DNA of 11,235 nt, from NCBI GenBank assembly GCA_016789165.1, contig JAEURL010000371.1, positions 1 through 11,235 of the forward strand, read 5' to 3'. This DNA comes from Anaerolineales bacterium (lineage in GTDB: Bacteria > Chloroflexota > Anaerolineae > Anaerolineales > UBA6663). Every line of letters begins with the position of its first letter. Positions within the stretch are counted from its first letter, which is position 1. The notes below the pieces were generated by a model that was not told where the DNA came from, searched no databases, and worked only from the letters and a program-made list of their open reading frames with translations. Below are positions 1 to 6,023 of the stretch, piece by piece. The position numbers and the translations under genes were made by a program.

Positions 1-1241
1 TCCTCGTCGCTTTCGGCCTGGCCGCCCACGTTCAGGGGCGAGCCAGTGGCAGCGTGTTGGGCGCGGATGGCCAGCTCGATCTCTTCGGCCATGGCCGGGT
101 GCTCGCGCAGGAACTGCTTGGCCTGCTCGCGGCCCTGGCCCAGGCGCGTGTCATTGTAGGAGAAGAAGGCGCCGCGCTTGGTGATGATCTCCAGGGTGGT
201 GCCGAGGTCCAGCATGTCACCCTCTTTGGAGAGGCCTTCGTTGTAGAGGATATCGAACTCGGCCTCGCGGAAGGGCGGCGCGACCTTGTTCTTGGTGACG
301 CGCACGCGCGTGCGCGAGCCGATGACCTCCCCGCCCTCCTTGATGGCCTGCAGCCGGCGCACGTCCAGGCGCACCGAGGCGTAGAACTTGAGGGCCATGC
401 CGCCGGTGGTGGTCTCCGGGTTGCCGAACATCACGCCGATCTTCTGGCGCAGCTGGTTGGTGAAGATCACGGCCGTGTTGGTCTGCTTGATGGCGCCGGA
501 CAGCTTGCGCAGGGCCTGGGACATCAGGCGGGCCTGCACGCCCATGGTGGCGTCGCCCATATCGCCTTCGATTTCGGAGCGCGGCACCAGAGCCGCCACC
601 GAGTCGATCACCACCACGTCCATGGCCCCCGAGCGCACCAGGGCCTCGGCGATCTCCAGGGCCTGCTCACCGGTGTCGGGCTGGGAGATATACAGGTTGT
701 CCACGTCCACGCCGCACTTGGTGGCGTAGATCGGGTCCAGGGCATGCTCCATATCAATGTAGCCGCACACGCCGCCGCGCTTTTGGGCCTCGGCCACGAT
801 ATGCTGGCAGAGCGTGGTTTTGCCGGACGACTCGGGGCCGTAAATCTCGGTGACGCGGCCGCGCGGGATGCCGCCGATGCCGAGGGCGATATCCAGCGCC
901 AACGCGCCGGTCGGGATCGCCTCCACCTGCAAATGCGAGGCCTCGCCCAGGCGCATAATCGTGCCCTCCCCGTATTTCTTGGTCAGATCGTTCAGGGCCT
1001 TGTCGATGGCATTGCGCCGGGCCGTATCCAGCTTGGGGCGCGCGGGGGCAGCCTCCTCCGCGGGCTCGGCCGGGGCGTGGACCTTGGGCGGCCGGCCGCG
1101 CCGAGGCTTGGGCGGCTCACCAACGTTCTCCGCGACCGTTTCCGCCGGGCTGACGGCTGCCGTCGGCAACGCAGTTTCATTCGGGGCCTCCACGTTCTCG
1201 GCGTTTTCAGTCATGGTTTCTTCCTTCTTCTTGCGGGGCAT
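1..1241 (-). CDS. recA: RecA recombinase with N-terminal extension (3' end cut by window edge)
   Basis: ATP-dependent DNA strand-exchange protein of homologous recombination and coprotease for LexA. The 413 codons present include the Walker A motif GPESSGKTT (residues 135-143), the catalytic-glutamate segment EHALDP, Walker B VVVIDS, the L1 loop (EIEGDMGDATMG) and the L2 loop (GVMFGNPETTTGG), all canonical. Against E. coli RecA the Walker A motif lies 69 residues later. Residues 1-69 are an Ala/Pro/Glu-rich extension containing KPRRGRPPK (45-53), an AT-hook-like motif, and the usual RecA core starts near LDTARRNAIDKAL. The start at 1241 is chosen because AGGAG lies 10 nt upstream; an internal ATG at 1214 (residue 10) is the alternative and would keep most of the extension. 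The reading frame is open to the left edge, where the acidic C-terminal tail begins (AESDE), so only a few residues are missing. The family call is essentially certain; the role of the extension is unknown. Confidence 0.98.
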   Translation of the reverse strand, partial: MPRKKKEETMTENAENVEAPNETALPTAAVSPAETVAENVGEPPKPRRGRPPKVHAPAEPAEEAAPARPKLDTARRNAIDKALNDLTKKYGEGTIMRLGEASHLQVEAIPTGALALDIALGIGGIPRGRVTEIYGPESSGKTTLCQHIVAEAQKRGGVCGYIDMEHALDPIYATKCGVDVDNLYISQPDTGEQALEIAEALVRSGAMDVVVIDSVAALVPRSEIEGDMGDATMGVQARLMSQALRKLSGAIKQTNTAVIFTNQLRQKIGVMFGNPETTTGGMALKFYASVRLDVRRLQAIKEGGEVIGSRTRVRVTKNKVAPPFREAEFDILYNEGLSKEGDMLDLGTTLEIITKRGAFFSYNDTRLGQGREQAKQFLREHPAMAEEIELAIRAQHAATGSPLNVGGQAESDE

Positions 1242-1284
1242 GGTTGAGGGTCTCCTGTGTGTTCAAGGCCGCAAGCGGCTCTTT

Positions 1285-1298
1285 AGAACGGATGTGCC
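1285..1298. promoter_or_regulatory. Candidate SOS (LexA) box, promoter-proximal
   Basis: The plus strand reads AGAACGGATGTGCC. It fits 12 of 14 positions of the Gram-positive SOS consensus CGAACRNRYGTTYC (core GAAC-N4-GTGC against GAAC-N4-GTTC). It overlaps the predicted recA transcription start, a standard location for a LexA operator. Whether LexA in this lineage uses this motif is an inference. Confidence 0.5.
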
Positions 1299-1302
1299 AC
1301 CG

Positions 1303-1331
1303 AGTATAGGTCGGATGTTCTAGGCAGTCAA
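1303..1331 (-). promoter_or_regulatory. Sigma-70-type promoter of recA
   Basis: On the minus strand the -35 hexamer TTGACT (1331-1326) is separated by exactly 17 bp from the -10 hexamer TATACT (1308-1303). Each has one mismatch to consensus. The predicted transcription start is near 1296, giving a leader of about 55 nt with a small GCCG/CGGC hairpin (1268-1279) and the AGGAG ribosome binding site. This is the best promoter in the window. The match is read directly from the sequence; activity is inferred. Confidence 0.8.
1308..1321. promoter_or_regulatory. Second, weaker SOS-box-like site inside the recA promoter spacer
   Basis: The plus strand reads AGGTCGGATGTTCT, 10 of 14 positions of the same consensus. 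It has one perfect half (GTTC) and the same central CGGATGT as the site at 1285-1298. The two copies of CGGATGT are 23 bp apart, and this site falls between the -35 and -10 hexamers, where a bound repressor would block RNA polymerase. The site is weaker and is supported mainly by its partner. Confidence 0.35.
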
Positions 1332-1332
1332 G

Positions 1333-1347
1333 CCCCAAAATCTGGGG
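1333..1347. other. Short inverted repeat upstream of the recA -35
   Basis: CCCCA (1333-1337) and TGGGG (1343-1347) form a 5-bp stem with a 5-nt loop, directly upstream of the recA -35 hexamer. In the minus-strand transcript coming from the M23 gene it could form a weak hairpin, but no U-tract follows, so it is not a classical terminator. It may be chance. Confidence 0.2.
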
Positions 1348-1384
1348 GGTAGTGATTTCTACAAGGCCAGGCGTACCGTATCTG

Positions 1385-1399
1385 GCGGGCAAAACCCGC
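1385..1399 (-). terminator. Possible weak terminator hairpin after the M23 gene
   Basis: On the minus strand GCGGG-TTTTG-CCCGC forms a perfect 5-bp stem, starting 28 nt after the distal stop codon of the M23 reading frame. There is no U-run after the stem; the T-run sits in the loop. Placed between the M23 gene and the recA promoter it could act as a boundary, but by sequence it is weak. Confidence 0.2.
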
Positions 1400-1426
1400 G
1401 CGCAGGGGATTTTTCCGGCGGGCGGG

Positions 1427-1975
1427 CTACGGGGCCGGCGTGCGGGTGACCGTCGGCGTGACGGTGGGGCGCGGGGTGCGGGTAATGGTGGGGGTCAGGC
1501 TGGGGCGCGGCGTGCGGGTAATGGTAGGCGTGCGGCTGGGGCGCGGGGTGTTCGTGGGCGTGGGCGTGAAGGTTTGGGTGGGGGTGGCGGTGGCCGTGAA
1601 GGTGTTGGTGGGATAAGGCGGCGTGCGCGATTCGGCCGGCAGGGGCTCAGCCAGCTGCCCCGCCCCGGCCTGCAGGATCACGAAATTGGTCTGGCCCGCA
1701 ATCACGTCCACCAGGGCCTCGATCACTTCCACTTCCCCGAGCTGCTCGGGCGGGAAGACCGCCTCGGGCACAGCGGCCACGCCCTCCACCAGCCCCGGCG
1801 TGGGCGAGGGCAGCAGGAAGGGCGGCGGCGCCTGCAGGCCCAGGGTCACCTTCAGCCGGTAGCGGCCGGCCGGCAGGTCCGAGATGGCGAAGTTCTCGCG
1901 CCAGTCGTCGTCCGGCTTGGCCACGCGCTGCTCGCCATAGGTATAGAGCCGGGACAGCCAGCGGTCGTCCTCGGA
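1427..1975 (-). pseudogene. C-terminal half of the M23 lipoprotein, separated by an in-frame TAG
   Basis: This stretch continues the M23 reading frame without a shift after the TAG at 1978-1976: 182 residues up to its own TAG stop at 1427-1429. The first part (DDRWLSRLYTYGEQ ... ENFAISDLPAGRYRLKV) completes a CarboxypepD_reg/Cna-B-like beta-sandwich that begins before the stop with LLDKAGRPIYSQPIEV, so the stop falls in the middle of a domain. After a Pro-rich linker and another predicted beta-rich segment (IAGQTNFVILQAG) comes a Thr/Pro tail with repeats of PTITRTPRP. No ribosome binding site precedes the first internal start (GTG at 1924), so independent translation is unlikely. It is a genuine extracytoplasmic accessory region. 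It is either lost from the product by nonsense mutation, added by readthrough, or intact in the cell with the TAG a sequencing or assembly error. A CAG-to-TAG change is the simplest origin. Confidence 0.75.
1432..1616 (-). repeat. Thr/Pro tail repeats in the M23 reading frame
   Basis: The 3' end of the extended M23 frame encodes a low-complexity tail built from TPTITRTPRP-type units with a period of about 12 residues (36 nt), for example TITRTPRPSLTP. The units are very similar at DNA level, seen on the plus strand as recurring GGGGCGCGG and GTGCGGGTAATGGT. Such tails are common in secreted Chloroflexota proteins and probably act as extended, possibly glycosylated spacers. Confidence 0.8.
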
Positions 1976-2917
1976 CTAGACCTCGATCGGCTGGCTGTAG
2001 ATCGGCCGGCCGGCCTTGTCCAGCAGCTGCCCCACCAGCACACCCCAGCCCGAGTAAGGCGCGATCCACAGCTCCGGGTTGCGCGTGCTGAAGTAGCCGT
2101 TCTCGCCCACCCGCACTTCGAAGTGCACGTGCGGGCCGGTGGTGTTGCCGGTGACGCCGATCCAGCCCAGGACCTGCCCGGTCTCCACACGCTGGCCCAC
2201 GTACAGGTTGTTCTGGGCCTCCATGTGCGCATAGAGCGTGTACAGGTTGCGGTTCTTGTAGCCGTAGTCGTGGCGGATGGCCACCGCGATGCCGTACGGG
2301 TCGTCTTCGCGGCGCGGGTCGAAGTTGAACAGGCCCCAGCCGGCCCAGATCACCTGCCCCGGCCCGGCCGCCAGGATGGGCGTGCCGCGCGGCGCGTCGA
2401 TGTCGATGCCGGCGTGGACGTTCATCTGCCCGAAGTAATCGCTGCCGTAGCGGTACGAGCCGAGCGGCCAGTTGACGCTGTCCGACGCGATTGGGCGCGC
2501 GAACCAGAAATGGTCCTGCGGCCGGATGGAGACCGGCACGCCCTGCACCGGCGGCCGCCAATTCTCGGGCGTGTTGAAGGCGATAGGCGTGGGGAACGTG
2601 AAGCGCAGCGGATCGGCCGAGTTGAAGGTCGGCACGGCCACCGGCACGGTATCCGGCAGCAGTGTGGGGATGACGGCCAGCGTGGGCGAGGCGGCCGGCG
2701 CCTGGATGGGCGCCGTCACGGTCGGCCGGGCCTCCGGCGCAATGGGCCGCGCCATGGTGGGCTCGCCCAGCGGCGCCTCGGTGACCACCAACGGCAGCGG
2801 CGCCGGCGCCGCGCAGGCCGCCAGGAACAGGGCCGCGCCGAGCGCCGCCATCCACCGGCTGCCAGACACAGGCCGTCCATTCCCCGGCCGGAGGCCGCTC
2901 GCCCGCTTGTTCATCAT
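1976..2917 (-). CDS. M23-family (LytM-type) metallopeptidase lipoprotein, cut by in-frame TAG
   Basis: Probable zinc endopeptidase acting on peptidoglycan cross-bridges or stem peptides outside the membrane. A lipoprotein signal peptide is visible (basic start, hydrophobic segment about residues 22-34, lipobox L-A-A-C with Cys35), followed by a Pro/Thr-rich linker. The M23 domain spans about residues 145-285, with all family residues present: H168-x3-D172 (HAGIDIDAP), H231 (YAHM) and H263-V-H265 (HVHFE). The product as read is 313 residues and ends at TAG 1978-1976, inside a C-terminal beta-sandwich that starts near residue 293. With the continuation at 1427-1975 it would be about 496 residues. 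The ATG overlaps the stop of the upstream propeller gene (ATGA), implying translational coupling; a second ATG follows immediately. The catalytic domain is complete before the stop, so the short product could still be active. Domain call is firm, exact substrate unknown. Confidence 0.88.
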   Translation of the reverse strand: MMNKRASGLRPGNGRPVSGSRWMAALGAALFLAACAAPAPLPLVVTEAPLGEPTMARPIAPEARPTVTAPIQAPAASPTLAVIPTLLPDTVPVAVPTFNSADPLRFTFPTPIAFNTPENWRPPVQGVPVSIRPQDHFWFARPIASDSVNWPLGSYRYGSDYFGQMNVHAGIDIDAPRGTPILAAGPGQVIWAGWGLFNFDPRREDDPYGIAVAIRHDYGYKNRNLYTLYAHMEAQNNLYVGQRVETGQVLGWIGVTGNTTGPHVHFEVRVGENGYFSTRNPELWIAPYSGWGVLVGQLLDKAGRPIYSQPIEV

Positions 2918-5067
2918 GGCGGCTGAACCGGCTCCACTTCCGTGGGCGTGGCCGTCACCGGCGGCGTGGGCGTGATGACCACCGTGATGATGATCGGGCG
3001 CGGCGTGCGCGTGATGGTGGGCGAGAGCGTGGGCCGCGGCGTGCGCGTGATGGTGGGCGTGGCGGTCGGGCGCGGCGTGCGCGTGTTGGTGGCCGTCGGC
3101 GTGAGAGTCTTGGTGGGCGTGCCCGTGATGGTGGGCGTCAGCGTGATGGTGGGCGTGCCGGTCGGCGAGGGCACGGGCGTCTGCGTGGCCACCTGGGCGG
3201 CCGTATAGACCTCGCGCATGGCGGCCGGCCAGCTCAGCCCGTCGCGGTGCTCGTAGCGCCAGTACAGGATGCCGGGGAAGAAGGCGCGCCAGTTGGTCTG
3301 CGCCGCGATGCGCGTCCAGCCGTAGTCCTCGGCCAGGGTGGTGAAATCAATGAAGTAGCCGGGCGGCATGGCCGCGAAGTATTCGCCGCCGGCGTCGTAG
3401 GGCTGGGGCCGGCCGGAGTAGCGCGCGTCGAAGTCCCAGGGCGGCACGCGCAGGGGTTCGCCCAGGCTGCCGTCCTGCAGCCGGGCGCGCACCCACACCC
3501 GCCAGTAGGTGCGGAAGCCGTAGTCCTCGCGCGTCACCTCCACCCAGTTGGCCTGCGTGGCGGCCTGCGAGAAATCGAAGGCGCGGCCGGCCTTGAGCCA
3601 GGTGTCCGCCTCCATCGACGGCGGCGGCGGAGCGCGCAGCGGCACCAGGGCGTTGTCGAGCGTCGCCAGGAAGTCCCAGCCGGCCGCCTGGGCCACCGCC
3701 CGGCGCAGGCCGTTGAAGGCCTCATCCACGCGGTCCGCAAGGCGCGGGTCCGGGGCGTTGACGTCCGGCAGCGGCACCAGGCCGTAGGCGGGATCGCCGC
3801 CGGCGGGCTTGGACAGCGTCTCGGACCACAGGGCCGCGTCCACGGACTGCGCGGCCAGGCCCATCGAGCCGGGCAGGACCGCGGGCAGCTCCACGGGCGA
3901 CCACGTGATCGAATCCAGCCGGCCGCTCTGCGGTTTGAACAGGATCTGGGCCAGGCCCGGCTGGCCCACCGGGGCGGCCGCCAGATAGCCGGGGCCGGCC
4001 TCCTCCGGCATGATGGCCAGCATGGCCGAGCCGTCCGGCGACCAGATGGGGTGCTGGCCCTGGCCGGCCTCGCGCGGCCGGCCGTCGGCCTCGCCCAGCC
4101 CGCGCGCGTAGACGATGCCCTGCGGCGAAAGCGCGTCGGTGTACAGGATCTGCTGGCCGTCCGGGCTGAAGGCCGGGTTGGCTTCAAAGACGTCGGGCGT
4201 GTCGGTCAGCAGGCGCGCGTCCGCGTCAAACGGCTGATCCAGCGAGCGCACCCACAGGTCCGGGTTGCCGCTGCGCATGGAGACAAAGACGATCTCGCGG
4301 CCGGCCCCCGGCGCCCAGGTGGGCTCGTAATCGGCGGCCGGGTTGTTGGTGAGGCTGAAGGCCTCGCCGCTGGCCACGTTGCGCAGGGCGATATCCAGGT
4401 TGTTGTCCCGGTAGACCTCGTAAGCCAGCCACTGGCTGTCCGGGCTCCAGGCCGGGTTGCCCTTGTACTCCACGCCCTCCGTCAGCCGGCGCACGTCGCC
4501 GGTCTCCAGCGCCAGCACGTACAGGTTCCAGCTGCCCTCGCGGCGCGAGGCGAAGGCCAGCCAGCGCCCATCCGGGCTGACGGCCGGGTCGCGATCATCC
4601 CACGGGCCGGCGGTCAGCCGCATCGGCTCCGGCCGGCCGAGCACGTGCGCCCACAGGTTGGTGCGCCCGGCGTCGCGGTAGGCGTAGAAGATAGTGCCGC
4701 CCAGCGAGAACGGGTTGGCCGGCGGGGTGGGGCTGGGGCCGGCCGTCGGCGGCACGGCCGTGGGCGCGGCCACCTCCAGCGTCGGCAGCCGGCGCGCCAC
4801 CTCGGTGTTGATGGCCTCGATTGCCAGCGGCGTGGCGGTGGGCAGCGGCGCCGTGTCCGCGGCCAGCGTGACGCTAATGTAGGCTGTGGCGCCCACGATC
4901 AGGATCAGATTGGTCAGGCCGAGGATGACCAGCACCGGCAGCTGGCTGCGCTTCAGCGTGAAGCGGATCAGGGCCGGGGCGGGCCCTTTGCCAGCCGCGG
5001 CCGGCTCGGCGGCGGCGGGGCCGGGAGCGGGCGGGCGGCGGAAGAGGCGGCGCAGGAAGGACCACAC
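2914..5067 (-). CDS. Membrane-anchored TolB-like beta-propeller protein with unrecognised C-terminal domain and Thr/Pro tail
   Basis: The 717-residue product has a basic, Pro/Ala-rich cytoplasmic N-terminus (1-40) and one membrane segment (about 43-67). A Pro-rich linker and TolB/PD40-type propeller blades follow from about 125 to 390. The blades carry repeated SPDG/SPDS-x-WLA motifs (DPAVSPDGRWLAFAS, NPAWSPDSQWLAYE, NPAFSPDGQQILYT, PIWSPDGSAMLAI). Residues about 440-622 form a Trp/Tyr-rich domain I do not recognise, and 628-717 is a Thr/Pro tail. The start is GTG at 5067: upstream in-frame sequence does not resemble protein, and MWSFLRRLFRR is a typical N-terminal cytoplasmic segment. A -10-like TATAGT lies 7 nt before the GTG, so the mRNA may be leaderless. 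The stop overlaps the M23 start by 4 nt. A role in sensing, scaffolding or binding at the cell envelope is inferred from topology and the M23 partner; no enzymatic motif was seen. Confidence 0.88.
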   Translation of the reverse strand: MWSFLRRLFRRPPAPGPAAAEPAAAGKGPAPALIRFTLKRSQLPVLVILGLTNLILIVGATAYISVTLAADTAPLPTATPLAIEAINTEVARRLPTLEVAAPTAVPPTAGPSPTPPANPFSLGGTIFYAYRDAGRTNLWAHVLGRPEPMRLTAGPWDDRDPAVSPDGRWLAFASRREGSWNLYVLALETGDVRRLTEGVEYKGNPAWSPDSQWLAYEVYRDNNLDIALRNVASGEAFSLTNNPAADYEPTWAPGAGREIVFVSMRSGNPDLWVRSLDQPFDADARLLTDTPDVFEANPAFSPDGQQILYTDALSPQGIVYARGLGEADGRPREAGQGQHPIWSPDGSAMLAIMPEEAGPGYLAAAPVGQPGLAQILFKPQSGRLDSITWSPVELPAVLPGSMGLAAQSVDAALWSETLSKPAGGDPAYGLVPLPDVNAPDPRLADRVDEAFNGLRRAVAQAAGWDFLATLDNALVPLRAPPPPSMEADTWLKAGRAFDFSQAATQANWVEVTREDYGFRTYWRVWVRARLQDGSLGEPLRVPPWDFDARYSGRPQPYDAGGEYFAAMPPGYFIDFTTLAEDYGWTRIAAQTNWRAFFPGILYWRYEHRDGLSWPAAMREVYTAAQVATQTPVPSPTGTPTITLTPTITGTPTKTLTPTATNTRTPRPTATPTITRTPRPTLSPTITRTPRPIIITVVITPTPPVTATPTEVEPVQPP
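2920..3190 (-). repeat. Thr/Pro tail repeats of the propeller protein
   Basis: This segment encodes a tail of repeated TPTIT, TRTPRPT and TPTATNT units, closely matching the tail of the neighbouring M23 frame (both contain PTITRTPRP). On the plus strand it appears as repeated GTGATGGTGGGCGT and GGGCGCGGCGTGCGCGT. It is a coding low-complexity repeat, probably an extracellular spacer. Confidence 0.8.
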
Positions 5068-5074
5068 AGCCGGG

Positions 5075-5080
5075 ACTATA
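5075..5080 (-). promoter_or_regulatory. -10-like element for the propeller gene (possible leaderless start)
   Basis: TATAGT on the minus strand lies exactly 7 nt before the GTG at 5067, which would place the transcription start at the start codon. No convincing -35 (best TTGTCC with 15-bp spacing) and no Shine-Dalgarno sequence are present. This matches the leaderless arrangement known from Deinococcus and actinobacteria; its use here is inferred. Confidence 0.45.
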
Positions 5081-5152
5081 GCATGATTGGTGCCGGGACA
5101 AAAACGGCCCCTTATCCCTTTTCCAACTCGCCGGCGCGCAGCCGGCACGATT

Positions 5153-5180
5153 TGTGCACCTCCCGGCTCCGGAGTAAGAT
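5153..5180 (+). promoter_or_regulatory. Possible promoter of the N-acetyltransferase gene
   Basis: TTGTGC (5153-5158), a 17-bp spacer and TAAGAT (5175-5180) form a modest sigma-70-like promoter that would start transcription near the ATG at 5188. The same stretch holds GGAG (5171-5174), which could instead be a ribosome binding site for the ATG at 5179. The two readings exclude each other. Confidence 0.3.
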
Positions 5181-5991
5181 GCCGCCCATGCCCGACATCA
5201 CCTATCGCGACCTGCAGCGCGGCCTGCACGAGCTGGGCCTCGGCCCGGCCAGCCGCTTCGTGGCCCACGCCTCGCTCTCGGCCTTCGGGCACGTGCGCGG
5301 CGGCGCGGCGGCCCTGGCCGCCGCACTCACCGCCGTGGGCGACCTGGTCATGATGCCGGCCTTCACGTACCAGTGCCAGGTGACGCCGCTGGTTGGGCCG
5401 GCCGATAATGGCCTGGCCTACGGCGATCATTTCGCCGAGAACGCCGAAGCCGAGCTGTTTCAGCCGGACCTGCCCGCGCACGCCGACATGGGCGTGACGG
5501 CCGAGACCCTGCGCCACCTGCCGGGCGCGCGGCGCTCCAGCCACCCCCTGCTCTCCTTCACGGCTGTGGGCTCGCGGGCCGAGGCGGCGCTGGCCGCGCA
5601 GACCCTGGCCGAGCCATTCGGCCCGCTGGGCTGGCTGGCCGCCGCCGGCGGCGATGTGCTGCTGCTGGGCGTGGACCACACCCGCAACGCGGCCCTGCAC
5701 TACGCCGAGTACCGGGCCGGCCGCAAACAGTTTGTGCGCTGGGCGCTGACGCCCGACGGTGTGCGCGCCTGCCCGGGCTGGCCGGGCTGCGCCGAGGGCT
5801 TCAACGCCATCGCCGCGCACGTGCCGGCCCTCACCCGCACCACCCGCGTGGGCGGCGCCCTGCTCCAGCGCCTGCCGCTGGCCGGCCTGCTGACGGCGGC
5901 CGAGGCCCTGCTCCGCCGCGACCCCCTGGCCCTGCTCTGCGGCCGGCCGGACTGCGCCCGCTGTGAGGCCGTCCGCCGCCAGATCGCCTGA
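5179..5991 (+). CDS. AAC(3)/Antibiotic_NAT-family N-acetyltransferase homologue
   Basis: Member of the family that includes aminoglycoside 3-N-acetyltransferases, which move an acetyl group from acetyl-CoA to an amine. Many chromosomal members have other or unknown substrates. Family features, numbered from ATG 5188: an N-terminal VAHASLSAFGHVRGG segment, MPAFTY (56-61), SSHPLLSFTAVG (117-128), the EPFGPLGWL loop, and the active-site block LLLGVDHTRNAALHYAEYR (158-176). Length (267-270 residues) is typical. The C-terminus carries C251-x4-C256-x2-C259, and C195-x5-C201 precedes it; this could be a metal or disulfide site. Start at 5179 has GGAG 4 nt upstream; ATG 5188 is equally possible if the mRNA is leaderless. 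It is divergent from the propeller gene with a 111-nt gap. Nothing around it suggests an acquired resistance gene, so an antibiotic as natural substrate should not be assumed. Confidence 0.85.
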   Translation: MPPMPDITYRDLQRGLHELGLGPASRFVAHASLSAFGHVRGGAAALAAALTAVGDLVMMPAFTYQCQVTPLVGPADNGLAYGDHFAENAEAELFQPDLPAHADMGVTAETLRHLPGARRSSHPLLSFTAVGSRAEAALAAQTLAEPFGPLGWLAAAGGDVLLLGVDHTRNAALHYAEYRAGRKQFVRWALTPDGVRACPGWPGCAEGFNAIAAHVPALTRTTRVGGALLQRLPLAGLLTAAEALLRRDPLALLCGRPDCARCEAVRRQIA

Positions 5992-6006
5992 GCCGGCCGC
6001 CCCGGC
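5992..6006 (+). terminator. Possible weak terminator hairpin after the acetyltransferase gene
   Basis: GCCGG (5992-5996) and CCGGC (6002-6006) flank a 5-nt loop directly after the TGA stop and are followed by TTCT. The stem is short and the T-tract minimal. GCCGG words are frequent in this DNA, so chance is quite possible. Confidence 0.2.
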
Positions 6007-6023
6007 TTCTGACCAAGCTCTCA

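Noticed and set aside
54..1247. Long plus-strand open frame opposite recA
   Set aside because: It mirrors the recA codons, gives a Gly/His/Leu-rich product without family features, and recA on the other strand is certain. Long antisense frames are expected at this G+C.
1976..1978. TAG reassigned to an amino acid across the genome
   Set aside because: TAG is the apparent natural stop of the 1427 frame, the PDZ gene and pepF, with no homologous extension after those stops. Only local readthrough, mutation or error remains.
1352..2926. Plus-strand 524-residue open frame opposite the M23 gene
   Set aside because: Arg/Gly-rich with no fold-like pattern; the minus strand encodes a signal peptide, lipobox and a complete M23 metal site.
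2942..3208. Regularly spaced repeats resembling a CRISPR array
   Set aside because: The repeats are short, unequal and in frame, and they encode the Thr/Pro tail of the propeller protein. There are no unique spacers and no cas genes.
3247..5187. Plus-strand open frame fused upstream of the acetyltransferase (914 residues in all)
   Set aside because: The upstream part is the antisense of the propeller gene. Family homology begins at the ATGs at 5179/5188.
5179..5991. Acquired aminoglycoside-resistance gene on a mobile element
   Set aside because: Base composition and GGCCGGCC content match the neighbours, and no transposase, integrase, inverted repeats or resistance cluster is present. It looks like a resident chromosomal gene.
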